Positions 24,343 through 32,330 of a stretch of 40,333 bases of DNA are shown here, piece after piece. Every line of letters starts with the position of its first letter. Positions within the stretch are counted from its first letter, which is position 1. Under the pieces are notes generated by a model that was given only the letters and a program-made list of their open reading frames with translations, ran no database searches and was not told the origin of the DNA. Position numbers and translations under genes: made by a program. Origin of the DNA: an uncultured Granulosicoccaceae bacterium (GTDB lineage Bacteria; Pseudomonadota; Gammaproteobacteria; Granulosicoccales; Granulosicoccaceae); assembly GCA_937923745.1 (NCBI GenBank), contig CALDUO010000057.1:1-40333 (forward strand). The letters run 5' to 3'.

Positions 24343-24476
24343 TTAGTATCCTTAAATCTTGCCGATACCCTATTTAATAAGCGCAACGACTGGTGCATTA
24401 GCGGGCATGAAACGATATGGCACATCCAACCATAACGACATGCGGTTAAAACATCAATCAGTAACCTGCAGCGAAT

Positions 24477-25133
24477 GTGTGTAGTTTGACAACCAAAAAT
24501 ACTTCATCCACGGCGAGCGAGTCTTTTGCAAAAATTGAAGAGCACCTCTTCAAAAGTGCAGATTCGGGTCAGCGATCAATACCACCTGACGCCAGAAAGG
24601 CATCAGTGCTGATTCCGTTGGTTCCACGAGAAAAAAACTGGGACATCCTGTACATTGTGCGCTCCACTCGCGACGACGATCACCACAGCGGCCAGGTAGC
24701 GTTTCCGGGTGGCGCCAAAGAATCGGCAGATCAGTCAGCACAAGACACAGCCCTTCGCGAGACACACGAGGAAATCGGTATACCACCGGCCTCGGTGTCT
24801 GTCATCGGGTCTCTCCCGCCCTACCTTACCTCCAGCCAATTTGCAGTGACGCCCGTTGTTGGTATTGTGCCTGCAAATCCCGAGCTGACTCTGTCAGCAG
24901 ACGAGGTGGCCGCTACCTTCACAATACCGTTACCCTGGTTATCAGATTTTGATAATCTCGATATCAAACCGTGGCGAAGCAGCCAACGTCCGGTGATCTA
25001 TTATCATACTTATAAACAGCAAGTGTTATGGGGTGCCACCGCTCGCATGACACTTAATTTCATCAACGCTCTGAAACTGGGCACTCTCTCTTTGCCAAGC
25101 CCGTCAATGCCTGGCACTGGATTCACCTCATAA
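24477..25133 (+). CDS. Nudix hydrolase, CoA pyrophosphatase type (NudL-like)
   Basis: A 218-residue Nudix protein of the CoA diphosphatase group, recognised by VRSTRDDDHHSGQVAFPGGA, the UPF0035-type element before the Nudix box, and the box ALRETHEEIGI. The usual Glu five residues after GG is replaced by Asp, which is common in this group. It should cleave CoA or acyl-CoA into 3',5'-ADP and phosphopantetheine. The start codon read here is GTG (24477); a TTG three codons later is the alternative, and neither has a good Shine-Dalgarno. It is divergent from the flavin reductase gene. Confidence 0.88.
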   Translation: MCSLTTKNTSSTASESFAKIEEHLFKSADSGQRSIPPDARKASVLIPLVPREKNWDILYIVRSTRDDDHHSGQVAFPGGAKESADQSAQDTALRETHEEIGIPPASVSVIGSLPPYLTSSQFAVTPVVGIVPANPELTLSADEVAATFTIPLPWLSDFDNLDIKPWRSSQRPVIYYHTYKQQVLWGATARMTLNFINALKLGTLSLPSPSMPGTGFTS

Positions 25134-25135
25134 CC

Positions 25136-25162
25136 GTTAGTGACACTAACCGTATTATTTTT
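25136..25162 (+). terminator. Possible intrinsic terminator after the Nudix gene
   Basis: Two bases after the Nudix stop lies the 15-bp perfect palindrome GTTAGTGACACTAAC (25136-25150), able to form a five-base-pair stem with a five-base loop, followed by CGTATTATTTTT. The stem is short, so termination would be weak. It might instead be an operator for the lipoprotein gene 45 bases downstream. Confidence 0.4.
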
Positions 25163-25194
25163 ACCAACAGTACTTTAACGACAGGGAAAACACT

Positions 25195-25686
25195 ATGAAA
25201 CTTCACTCTATTTCATCTTTGGCCACCACACTCGTCCTGTGCTTCTTTATCACCGCATGCGCAGGCACTGTTAACAGAGCGACGCCGGAAGCTAAACGCG
25301 ATCAGTCGGGTACTTATGACGGAGATTGGGTGGCAGTCGTTTCAAAAGCTGCGTCACCTCAGCAAATTCAGGATTGGCAAATGACCTGCAGTGACTGGTC
25401 AGACGAATTTGAAGTGTTAATAGCTAACGGTAAAGTATCGGTCTTACAGGGCGACCAAGTGGCCAGCACCTATATTAGCAGTGCCGGCAAATTCAGACTG
25501 GAAATCCCAACCGGCTACAGTGTTAGTGCCTCTATTTCGTCTGAGGCAGAAATGGACAACGGTCGCATTACGCTCGTGTTGCACGGTAACCTGAAGCACA
25601 AAACACCACAGGGCCAGTTTGTAGTGGGTATTGCACAGTTTGGTAATAGCGGATGCAGGTCCAAAGTAAAATACCGTCGCGCCTAA
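25195..25686 (+). CDS. Predicted lipoprotein of unknown function
   Basis: A 163-residue protein with a lipoprotein signal peptide: a hydrophobic stretch LATTLVLCFFITAC with lipobox ITAC (Cys22), then AGTVNRATPEAKRDQSGTYD. The mature domain is beta-rich: GDWVAVVSKA near the start, a Trp-containing segment, and a C-terminal FVVGIAQFGNSGCRSK. Two further cysteines could form a disulphide in the periplasm. I recognise no family. CAGGGAAAAC lies before the ATG. It is convergent with the aminotransferase gene, 25 bases away. Confidence 0.78.
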   Translation: MKLHSISSLATTLVLCFFITACAGTVNRATPEAKRDQSGTYDGDWVAVVSKAASPQQIQDWQMTCSDWSDEFEVLIANGKVSVLQGDQVASTYISSAGKFRLEIPTGYSVSASISSEAEMDNGRITLVLHGNLKHKTPQGQFVVGIAQFGNSGCRSKVKYRRA

Positions 25687-25711
25687 CGGCCGACACGCCA
25701 ATGATGCCGCA

Positions 25712-26860
25712 TTAGGTATTTAAGCGAGACACGGCCTCGACCATTCGGTCGAGCCCTGTCTGCAACATGGCGCGCGGGCACGCAAAATTTAACCGTACAA
25801 ACCCGCTCTGCCCAAACTGCTCCCCACCCGATAACCCAACGCCACGCTCTTCAAAAAAGGCGGCAGCGTCGTTCAGCCCTAGCCCGGTCGCATCAATCCA
25901 CGCAAGATATGTCGCATCGCAACGCTCAACAGATAGGCCAGGCACTGCGTTCAGTGTATCTGCCACTAACGTGTAATTGTCCCGCAAATAGTCAAGCAAC
26001 GCCGCGCGCCAGGGCCCTCCCGATTCAAAAGCCGCACGCGCTGATTCATAAGCTAATGTAGTCACGCCCGGCATCACTTCAAAGCAAGCATCACTGTACT
26101 GCTTACGTAATACCGGATCAGGGATAATCGCATAGGCACAATTCATCCCGGCAAGATTATAGGTTTTACTTTGCGACATTAGCGTCACAATTTTGTGCTG
26201 ATAGTCCGGCACAGCTTTAACCGTCGGCACATGACGAACAGACTGGTTCAGTATCAGCTCGTTGTGTATTTCATCGGATACAACGATGATGTCGTGTTGT
26301 TCTGCCAACGCACATACCGCCCGTAATTCTTCAACCTCAAACACTGTGCAGGTTGGATTGTGCGGTGTACACAACATCATCATGCGAGTCTCTGGCGTGA
26401 TCGCCTGCTCGATCGCTGCCAGATCATACGTCCATCGGTCGTCGCGCTTGACCAGTGGCACCTCAATCAGTGTTTGTGTCTGCTGATCATGTACCGTAAA
26501 AAAATGATGGTAAATCGGTGGGTGAATCATAGTGTGGTCACCCGGTTTTAGATACGCTCGACAACACGCTGATAGTGCCGATACCACACCCGGCACCCAA
26601 ACCACCCACTCCCGCTCAATGCGCCAGTCGAACTCAGTCACCAGATGTTGGGTTAATGCATCGAAGAGTTCATCGGATGCGACCGTGTAACCGAAAATAG
26701 GGTGCTCCATACGTGCTTTTAGCGCAGCAGTAATTTCCGGTGCAATGGCAAAGTCCATGTCGGCCACCCAAAAGGGCAAAACATCCCGACCTCCATAGGC
26801 CTCCCATTTCATACTACCCGTGTTTTCTCGCGATATTACTGTATCGAAGTCGTAGTTCAT
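25712..26860 (-). CDS. MalY/PatB-type PLP-dependent C-S lyase (aminotransferase class I/II)
   Basis: A 382-residue PLP enzyme of the MalY/PatB group, which act as cystathionine or cysteine-S-conjugate beta-lyases. Typical features: the start NYDFDTVISRENTGSMKWE, FWVADMDFAIAP, IHPPIYHHF, the ribbon CTPHNPTCTVF, VSDEIHNELIL and the PLP lysine in SQSKTYNLAGMN. The fold is complete for the family length of ~385. It starts 9 bases after the stop of the DMT transporter gene, so the two form an operon; a link between cleavage of a sulphur amino acid or conjugate and export of a product is a reasonable guess. Confidence 0.93.
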   Translation of the reverse strand: MNYDFDTVISRENTGSMKWEAYGGRDVLPFWVADMDFAIAPEITAALKARMEHPIFGYTVASDELFDALTQHLVTEFDWRIEREWVVWVPGVVSALSACCRAYLKPGDHTMIHPPIYHHFFTVHDQQTQTLIEVPLVKRDDRWTYDLAAIEQAITPETRMMMLCTPHNPTCTVFEVEELRAVCALAEQHDIIVVSDEIHNELILNQSVRHVPTVKAVPDYQHKIVTLMSQSKTYNLAGMNCAYAIIPDPVLRKQYSDACFEVMPGVTTLAYESARAAFESGGPWRAALLDYLRDNYTLVADTLNAVPGLSVERCDATYLAWIDATGLGLNDAAAFFEERGVGLSGGEQFGQSGFVRLNFACPRAMLQTGLDRMVEAVSRLNT

Positions 26861-26869
26861 GATGCTCTG

Positions 26870-27766
26870 TCAGGAAGTGATTCGGGGTGCTTTGGTCACA
26901 ATAAAATTGCCGAGCAACACCAGTGCAATACCGGTTATCGACAAGAGCCCCCATGTGTAGTTTTCGAAAAGGCCAGAAATAATTAACGCGACTATCGGAA
27001 ATAACACCGTCGCATAAGCTGCACGATCAGCGCCGATACGTCCCAATATAGTCAAGTACGCACCAAACGCAATGATGGAGGCGAATACTGACAAGTAGAG
27101 TAGCGATACAACGTACTCTGATGTCCACTCAAACACAAACGATTTGGCACTCAACACGGCGTACACCAACATCACTATACTGCCGTACGCCATCCCCAAA
27201 GCATTGGCTTCTATCACAGGTATGTTGTCGGCTTGGTTGCGCGCTGACAGTATATTGCCCAGCGACGCCATATAGGTTGCTACCAGACTGAGCACCAGGC
27301 CTTTCATAACCCCCGGTGATGTTATGTCACTCGCACCGACAACCTCTGGCCAGAACACCAGAGTAATGCCAGCCAATCCGGTGACCGCGCCCACCACCAC
27401 CAACGGTTGGATTGGACGACGCAAAAAAAGCGCGCCATTCAACATGTTCATGATAATGACGGACGAAAAAATGACTGCTACCAGACCTGATGTCAGGTAA
27501 CCGGTTGCATAGTAGAAGATCAGGTAATTCACGCAGAACAGACACACACCCTGCGCGGCGATAAAGCAATGCTGCTTAATAGTGAATTTTAGCGAACGGG
27601 ATCGATACAAACAGTACAACAGCAATAACACGGCAGCCAACCCAAACCGATACACCAACGAAATCTCGGGCGGCACCACGCCCAGCTGGAACGTAATGGC
27701 AAACCACGAGGTGCCCCAGACCAAAATAGTAATCACGTACAACGTGGCAGAATGCGTCAGGAGCAT
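26870..27766 (-). CDS. DMT-family (EamA) inner-membrane transporter
   Basis: A 298-residue protein with about ten hydrophobic helices in two EamA repeats. The first begins TLYVITILVWGTSWFAITFQ, the family hallmark; the second starts near ITSPGVMKGLVLSLVATYMA. Such proteins export or take up small metabolites, often amino acids. I start at ATG 27766 (MLLTHSATL); the 35 residues of the longer frame are not family-like. It is cotranscribed with the downstream MalY/PatB-type gene. The region upstream of its start is the repeat-rich gap after gor. Confidence 0.9.
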   Translation of the reverse strand: MLLTHSATLYVITILVWGTSWFAITFQLGVVPPEISLVYRFGLAAVLLLLYCLYRSRSLKFTIKQHCFIAAQGVCLFCVNYLIFYYATGYLTSGLVAVIFSSVIIMNMLNGALFLRRPIQPLVVVGAVTGLAGITLVFWPEVVGASDITSPGVMKGLVLSLVATYMASLGNILSARNQADNIPVIEANALGMAYGSIVMLVYAVLSAKSFVFEWTSEYVVSLLYLSVFASIIAFGAYLTILGRIGADRAAYATVLFPIVALIISGLFENYTWGLLSITGIALVLLGNFIVTKAPRITS

Positions 27767-27900
27767 TACACAGGTGAGCCTATCGGTTGACGTCTGGCCA
27801 GCGCGCGCGCCTGGCCAGCGTATGTTGTTATTGTGCGGGTGATAAAAGGTAGATTGGTGTGTCGACCACACTGGTTTATCAGTGGTGAGATGCTACTCAC

Positions 27901-27939
27901 CGACCATAGCCATCGATCATAGCCATCAATCATAGCAAG
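27901..27939. repeat. 13-bp tandem repeat, three units
   Basis: CGACCATAGCCAT (27901-27913), CGATCATAGCCAT (27914-27926) and CAATCATAGCAAG (27927-27939). It lies 135 bases upstream of the DMT transporter start, in its probable promoter region. Confidence 0.85.
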
Positions 27940-28032
27940 TGACACGTCGCGACTCGGTGTTTGGCCGTTATAGCTATTTACCTTGGTATTTACGGGCCCT
28001 GTTTATGAAAAAATGCAACATCAACACGCCCC

Positions 28033-28145
28033 GATTCAGCCAGTACAGATTCAACCAGTGCAGAATCATGGGTCCAGAATTTTAAAGGCCCTGATTTTAT
28101 AGGCCCTGATTTTGTAGGCCAGAATTCTACAGCCACAGGTGTTAT
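28033..28145. repeat. Degenerate 15-bp tandem repeats in two families
   Basis: First family: GATTCAGCCAGTACA (28033-28047) and GATTCAACCAGTGCA (28048-28062). Second family from 28071: units at 28071, 28086, 28101, 28116 and a weak copy at 28131, of which AGGCCCTGATTTTAT and AGGCCCTGATTTTGT are the clearest. A further loose pair with a similar period, around the two CCGGATC motifs, follows near 28180-28200. Read on the minus strand the units contain no stop in the gor frame. Confidence 0.85.
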
Positions 28146-28214
28146 ACGCCCAAACAAAATGACCCAAATAAACAGACCCGGATCAACGTAACCGGATCGC
28201 CAGACTTGGGCGCG

Positions 28215-29561
28215 CTAACGCATGGTGACAAGTTCTTCGGCGCTTGTGGGATGCAATGCAACCGTATCGTCAAACTGTTTTTTGGTCGCCCCCATACGAA
28301 TCGCCACAGAAAACCCCTGCAACATTTCGTCTACGTCTTTACCGATCATATGGCAGCCAACGATTTTTTCGTCCTCGCCGACCACAACAAGCTTCATGGC
28401 CGTTTTATACTGGTGCTCGGAGAATGCGTAATACATGGGTGTGAAAGTGGTGGAATAGACCTTTACAGCGTCCCCGTACTGCTCGCGAGCCTCGCCCTCT
28501 GTCATGCCTACAGTACCCGCCGGCGGGTGACTGAAAACAATGCTGGCGATACAGCTGTAATCGAGATGCCTGCCTGTCTGGTTATCGTAAATACGGTCGG
28601 CCATTCGCCTGCCAGCTGCGATCGCAACCGGCGTCAGCTCGGCTTGGCCCGTAATATCACCAAGGGCATAGACACCCTCCACCGGGGTTTCCTGATACTT
28701 GTTAACAGCCAGATAACCGTCAGCATCCGGGGTGAGATTAATATTCTCAAGACCAATAGTGTCGGTGTTGGGACGACGCCCTACTGCCCAAATAACGCAA
28801 TCGAACCCGTCAAGGGTGCTATCACCACTCACGACTGACACCGTGTCACCGGTTTTCTTTAGCGCAGACACAGACGTGTTAGTGACAATGTTAACGCCAT
28901 CTTCAGCCATGGAAGTCTGAAGTGTCTCGTAAATGATTGGATCAAAGGTGCGCAGAAAATTATCACGGCGAATAAGCAGTGACACATCGCTGCCCAGGGC
29001 ATTGAGCACACCGGCAAGCTCAACGGCAATGTATCCCGCGCCAATGACCGCGACTTTTTTCGGCTGTGTGGTTAATTCAAAAAATCCGTCAGAGGTGATG
29101 CCAAGCTCAGCCCCCGGCACGTCCGGCACAACAGTGCGGCCACCGGTCGAGATCACGATGCGATCTGCGGTGAGCGTAGTCTCCCCAACCCGCAAGGTGC
29201 GCGCGTCCACAAATTCACCGTGCCCTTTATAGGTATCGACGTTGGAGTCTTTGAGATAACCGACGTACCAATCGTTGATTCTGGAGATGTACTGCTCACG
29301 TTTCTCGACCAGTACACCCCAATCAAAGCCACCACGGGTCACGTCGAAGCCATAATCTGCAGCCTCACCCAAGGCATGAGCCAGCGTTGCGCCGTACCAC
29401 ATCACTTTTTTCGGTACGCATCCCCGGTTAACGCAGGTACCACCAAAAACCTCATCTTCCTCAATTATGGCGCACCTCGCCCCATAGGACGCTGCACGAT
29501 TCGCTACTGACAAGCCTCCGCTGCCACTACCGATAGCAATGAGATCATAATGAGTCGTCAT
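28215..29561 (-). CDS. gor: Glutathione reductase
   Basis: A 448-residue FAD flavoprotein that reduces glutathione disulphide with NADPH. It has the FAD motif [13 protein letters not shown], the redox disulphide [13 protein letters not shown] (Cys43, Cys48), the second nucleotide-binding fold [13 protein letters not shown] followed by [10 protein letters not shown], whose arginines favour NADPH, and the C-terminal interface [12 protein letters not shown] with the catalytic His-Glu pair. Length and motif set fit Gor rather than dihydrolipoamide or mercuric reductase. AGAGG precedes the ATG. It is divergent from ubiA. Confidence 0.95.
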   Translation of the reverse strand: MTTHYDLIAIGSGSGGLSVANRAASYGARCAIIEEDEVFGGTCVNRGCVPKKVMWYGATLAHALGEAADYGFDVTRGGFDWGVLVEKREQYISRINDWYVGYLKDSNVDTYKGHGEFVDARTLRVGETTLTADRIVISTGGRTVVPDVPGAELGITSDGFFELTTQPKKVAVIGAGYIAVELAGVLNALGSDVSLLIRRDNFLRTFDPIIYETLQTSMAEDGVNIVTNTSVSALKKTGDTVSVVSGDSTLDGFDCVIWAVGRRPNTDTIGLENINLTPDADGYLAVNKYQETPVEGVYALGDITGQAELTPVAIAAGRRMADRIYDNQTGRHLDYSCIASIVFSHPPAGTVGMTEGEAREQYGDAVKVYSTTFTPMYYAFSEHQYKTAMKLVVVGEDEKIVGCHMIGKDVDEMLQGFSVAIRMGATKKQFDDTVALHPTSAEELVTMR

Positions 29562-29637
29562 TCTTGCCTCTGTTTATAATGTTGTGTTGCATGGGATAAT
29601 CCCTGCGTCAGGGCCCACTTCCAGTGCAGCATATTAC

Positions 29638-30525
29638 GTGAATCAATCACAGCTAACAGCAAAGTTTAACGCCTATGTAGCGTTAACACGGCTAAATCGC
29701 CCCATCGGAATCTACCTGCTGGCCTGGCCGATGCTTTGGTCACTGTGGTTCGCAGCAAAAGGTCTGCCGTCGGTGCTCGTGTTGCTCGTATTTTTGGCCG
29801 GCACCGTGCTGACCCGCTCCGCTGGCTGCGTGATGAACGATTTTGCTGATCGTGACTTCGACGGTCATGTCAGCAGAACATCCAACCGCCCCTTGGCGAC
29901 GGGACTGGTCACGCCCCGGGAGGCGATTTACCTGGCGGTGGTGCTGACATTGATGGCCTTTGCACTCGTGTTGCTCATGAATACCAAGACCGTGCTGTAT
30001 TCAATGGTGGCGGTCGTACTGGCTGCTGTTTACCCGTTTGCCAAACGATTCACGTGGTGGCCCCAATTGCTGCTTGGCGCAGCCTTTGGCTGGGCCATTC
30101 CAATGGCTTCGGTGGCACAAACCGGTGCTACCACGGCGACCACCTGGTGGTTGTTTTTAGCAGCGCTTGTCTGGACCGTCGCCTACGACACGCTCTACGC
30201 AATGGCCGACCGCGAAGACGACATCAAAGTGGGCATAAAATCGACCGCCATCTTGTTTGGCCGCGCCGACGTCGCCATTATCGGTTTACTGTACGGCTTT
30301 GTCATCTGTCTGTTGGCCTATGTTGGATTAAAAGAATCTATGGGTCTTGCTTACTTTGTCGGCTTGGGTGTGGCAGCTGTGCTGTTTGCACGGCACCTCT
30401 GGACAGTACGCCACCGCGATCCACTCGCTTGTTTTAACGCATTTTTGAACAACCATTATGTCGGCATGGTGGTTTTTATGGGCATTGCGCTCGACTTTTA
30501 CCGGGACCACAGCGCCGCTTTATGA
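29638..30525 (+). CDS. ubiA: 4-hydroxybenzoate polyprenyltransferase
   Basis: A 295-residue integral membrane prenyltransferase that attaches the polyprenyl tail to 4-hydroxybenzoate in ubiquinone synthesis. Both Asp-rich motifs are clear: NDFADRDFD (about 67-75) and YDTLYAMADREDD (from about 183). I prefer the GTG at 29638: it leaves the usual ~19 residues before RLNRPIG and gives 76 bases for the divergent promoters with gor, whereas the GTG at 29584 would leave 22. Its stop overlaps the start of the first GTPase gene by four bases (ATGA), so ubiA heads a three-gene operon. Confidence 0.93.
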   Translation: MNQSQLTAKFNAYVALTRLNRPIGIYLLAWPMLWSLWFAAKGLPSVLVLLVFLAGTVLTRSAGCVMNDFADRDFDGHVSRTSNRPLATGLVTPREAIYLAVVLTLMAFALVLLMNTKTVLYSMVAVVLAAVYPFAKRFTWWPQLLLGAAFGWAIPMASVAQTGATTATTWWLFLAALVWTVAYDTLYAMADREDDIKVGIKSTAILFGRADVAIIGLLYGFVICLLAYVGLKESMGLAYFVGLGVAAVLFARHLWTVRHRDPLACFNAFLNNHYVGMVVFMGIALDFYRDHSAAL

Positions 30526-32330
30526 ACGCGTTAATCACCACGCTCATCCAACGATACCAGGACGCACTCGAACACGCCTCCCTGACCGACAGTCGCGCTG
30601 ACGAGTATCGGGCACGCCTCAACGCTCTGCGCTTGGCGAAGGCTGTACAGCTAAAGCTGTCACTGAATGCAGCCGCGCCGGGTCACCCGTTGCAGTTTGG
30701 CATTCTGGGTCCGACTCAGGCCGGTAAGAGCACACTGGTAAACCTGCTGCTAAACCGCAACGCCGCAGGTGTTAGCGCATTGGCCGGTTACACGGTACAC
30801 GCGCAGGGCTTTGTCACCCTCGAACACTCATTACCGGCAGCCTCTCAGGTTGCCGAGCAGTTCTTCAGCGACTACACGCTGACCGACCCTGAACATCTCG
30901 ATCACACGCTGTTGCAGCAATATTCGCTCGCATCCCCGGGTAAGCAATCGCCGTCAAATCTGCTGCCGCCAGAGCCTGCAGTCGTGTGGGATTCCCCCGA
31001 TTTCGACTCTATTGAATCACGCGGATACCGCAGCGCCGTGTTGCGGGTTGTTGCGTTGGCAGACGTGGTCATTCTGATGACCAGCAAAGATAAATACGCC
31101 GACCGTTCGGTGTGGGACATGCTGGAGCTCATCAGACCGCTGGGGAAACCATTGCTGGTCTGCATCAACAAACTGAACCCGGAAGACGCCGAAGCGGTGA
31201 CGCAATCGTTCCTGCAACGCTTTCGTGAACACCAACCGGCAGATTCAGCACCGACAGATGCGCCAATGATCGTACCGATTCCCTACATGAAAGGCCTCAG
31301 TGAATCGGCAGATCAGTTGGTACACAGCGTCGGCGATACGCTGGCAACGTCAATTCAAACAGTCACCAATGACGTCAATAGACAGGCGCAGGCCACCGGT
31401 GCCGAGCGTTTTATACAGCACCATATGCATGACTGGCTGGCCCCAGCCGTTGCCGAGCAGCAAGCATTTGCGGTGTGGCAGCAAGCCATCAATGACGGCC
31501 TCGATACCGCCATGAAAACCTATCAGCACAGTTATCTGCAGCATCCCCAGAAGTACGACACCTTTAACCGGGCGCTGGCAGAGCTGCTGGATCTACTCGA
31601 AATTCCGGGCCTTGCCAGCGCGCTCGGCACTACCCGTACCGTAGTGACATGGCCTGTCAGAACACTGTTTAAATTAGGCAAATCAGCCATCAGCAACAGC
31701 ACCGAAAAACCCAATGCGGTACCGGTTGAGTTCGAAGATGAAATTTTGCTGCTGGCACAAAATCATTTGCACTCCGAGCTTATCGGGTTTGCGATGGACC
31801 AGGCAGCCGACCAACCCGAACAGGCTCTGTGGTGGCGTACGCTTGCACAGCAGTTACGCGAACAAAGGCCTATGCTCGACGCACGCTTCAGACAAGCCGT
31901 TGATCAGTATCAGGCCGATTTTGCCCCCGAAGTAGAAAAAGCTGCCGCCAAACTGTATCAGTCGCTACAGGATCAACCGACCTTGCTCAACGGACTTCGC
32001 GCCTTTCGTCTGAGCACCGATGCGGCGGCAGTGGTGCTCGCGGTTAAGTCCGGGGGGCTCGCCGCCTCAGACTTGCTGATTGCACCGGCCACCCTGGGGC
32101 TGACCTCAATGCTGACCGAGGGTGCGCTGGGGCGTTATATGGAAAGTGTGCGCGCCGATTTAATGGTGACTCAAGAGAGACAGGTGCGCACCACACTGTT
32201 CGACGGGCTGTTACTGCCAGAGCTCACAAACGTCGGCAAAAGCCCGTCACAACCCGGACTCTTTAATTTGTCTGAGGCCGAATTGTCCACGGCCAAAACC
32301 TCTGTCGCCACAGGAGCCCAGCCGTCATGA
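30522..32330 (+). CDS. Dynamin-like GTPase 1 of a coupled pair
   Basis: A 602-residue P-loop GTPase. G1 is GPTQAGKS (63-70), G3 is DSPDFDS (157-163) in place of DxxG, and G4 is NKLN (216-219) where NKxD is expected. Long helical regions follow the G domain. Near the C-terminus two hydrophobic segments (AAAVVLAVKSGGLAASDLLI, then APATLGLTSMLTEGALG) could touch or enter the membrane, as in bacterial dynamin-like proteins. The size and layout fit a dynamin-like membrane-remodelling protein, but similarity to a characterised member cannot be tested here. It overlaps ubiA by four bases and the second GTPase by four bases. Confidence 0.8.
   Translation: MNALITTLIQRYQDALEHASLTDSRADEYRARLNALRLAKAVQLKLSLNAAAPGHPLQFGILGPTQAGKSTLVNLLLNRNAAGVSALAGYTVHAQGFVTLEHSLPAASQVAEQFFSDYTLTDPEHLDHTLLQQYSLASPGKQSPSNLLPPEPAVVWDSPDFDSIESRGYRSAVLRVVALADVVILMTSKDKYADRSVWDMLELIRPLGKPLLVCINKLNPEDAEAVTQSFLQRFREHQPADSAPTDAPMIVPIPYMKGLSESADQLVHSVGDTLATSIQTVTNDVNRQAQATGAERFIQHHMHDWLAPAVAEQQAFAVWQQAINDGLDTAMKTYQHSYLQHPQKYDTFNRALAELLDLLEIPGLASALGTTRTVVTWPVRTLFKLGKSAISNSTEKPNAVPVEFEDEILLLAQNHLHSELIGFAMDQAADQPEQALWWRTLAQQLREQRPMLDARFRQAVDQYQADFAPEVEKAAAKLYQSLQDQPTLLNGLRAFRLSTDAAAVVLAVKSGGLAASDLLIAPATLGLTSMLTEGALGRYMESVRADLMVTQERQVRTTLFDGLLLPELTNVGKSPSQPGLFNLSEAELSTAKTSVATGAQPS

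Larger units (their letters stand above)
27767..28214. other. Repeat-rich gap between gor and the DMT transporter gene
   Basis: 448 bases without a recognised gene. Most of it from 27901 to about 28200 is decayed tandem repeat of 13- and 15-bp period (separate entries). Past the gor stop (TAG, 28215-28217) the same minus-strand frame stays open for 74 codons, to the TAA at 27990-27992, though the canonical end of glutathione reductase is already reached. The promoter of the DMT-PatB operon must lie here but I could not identify it. Confidence 0.55.
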
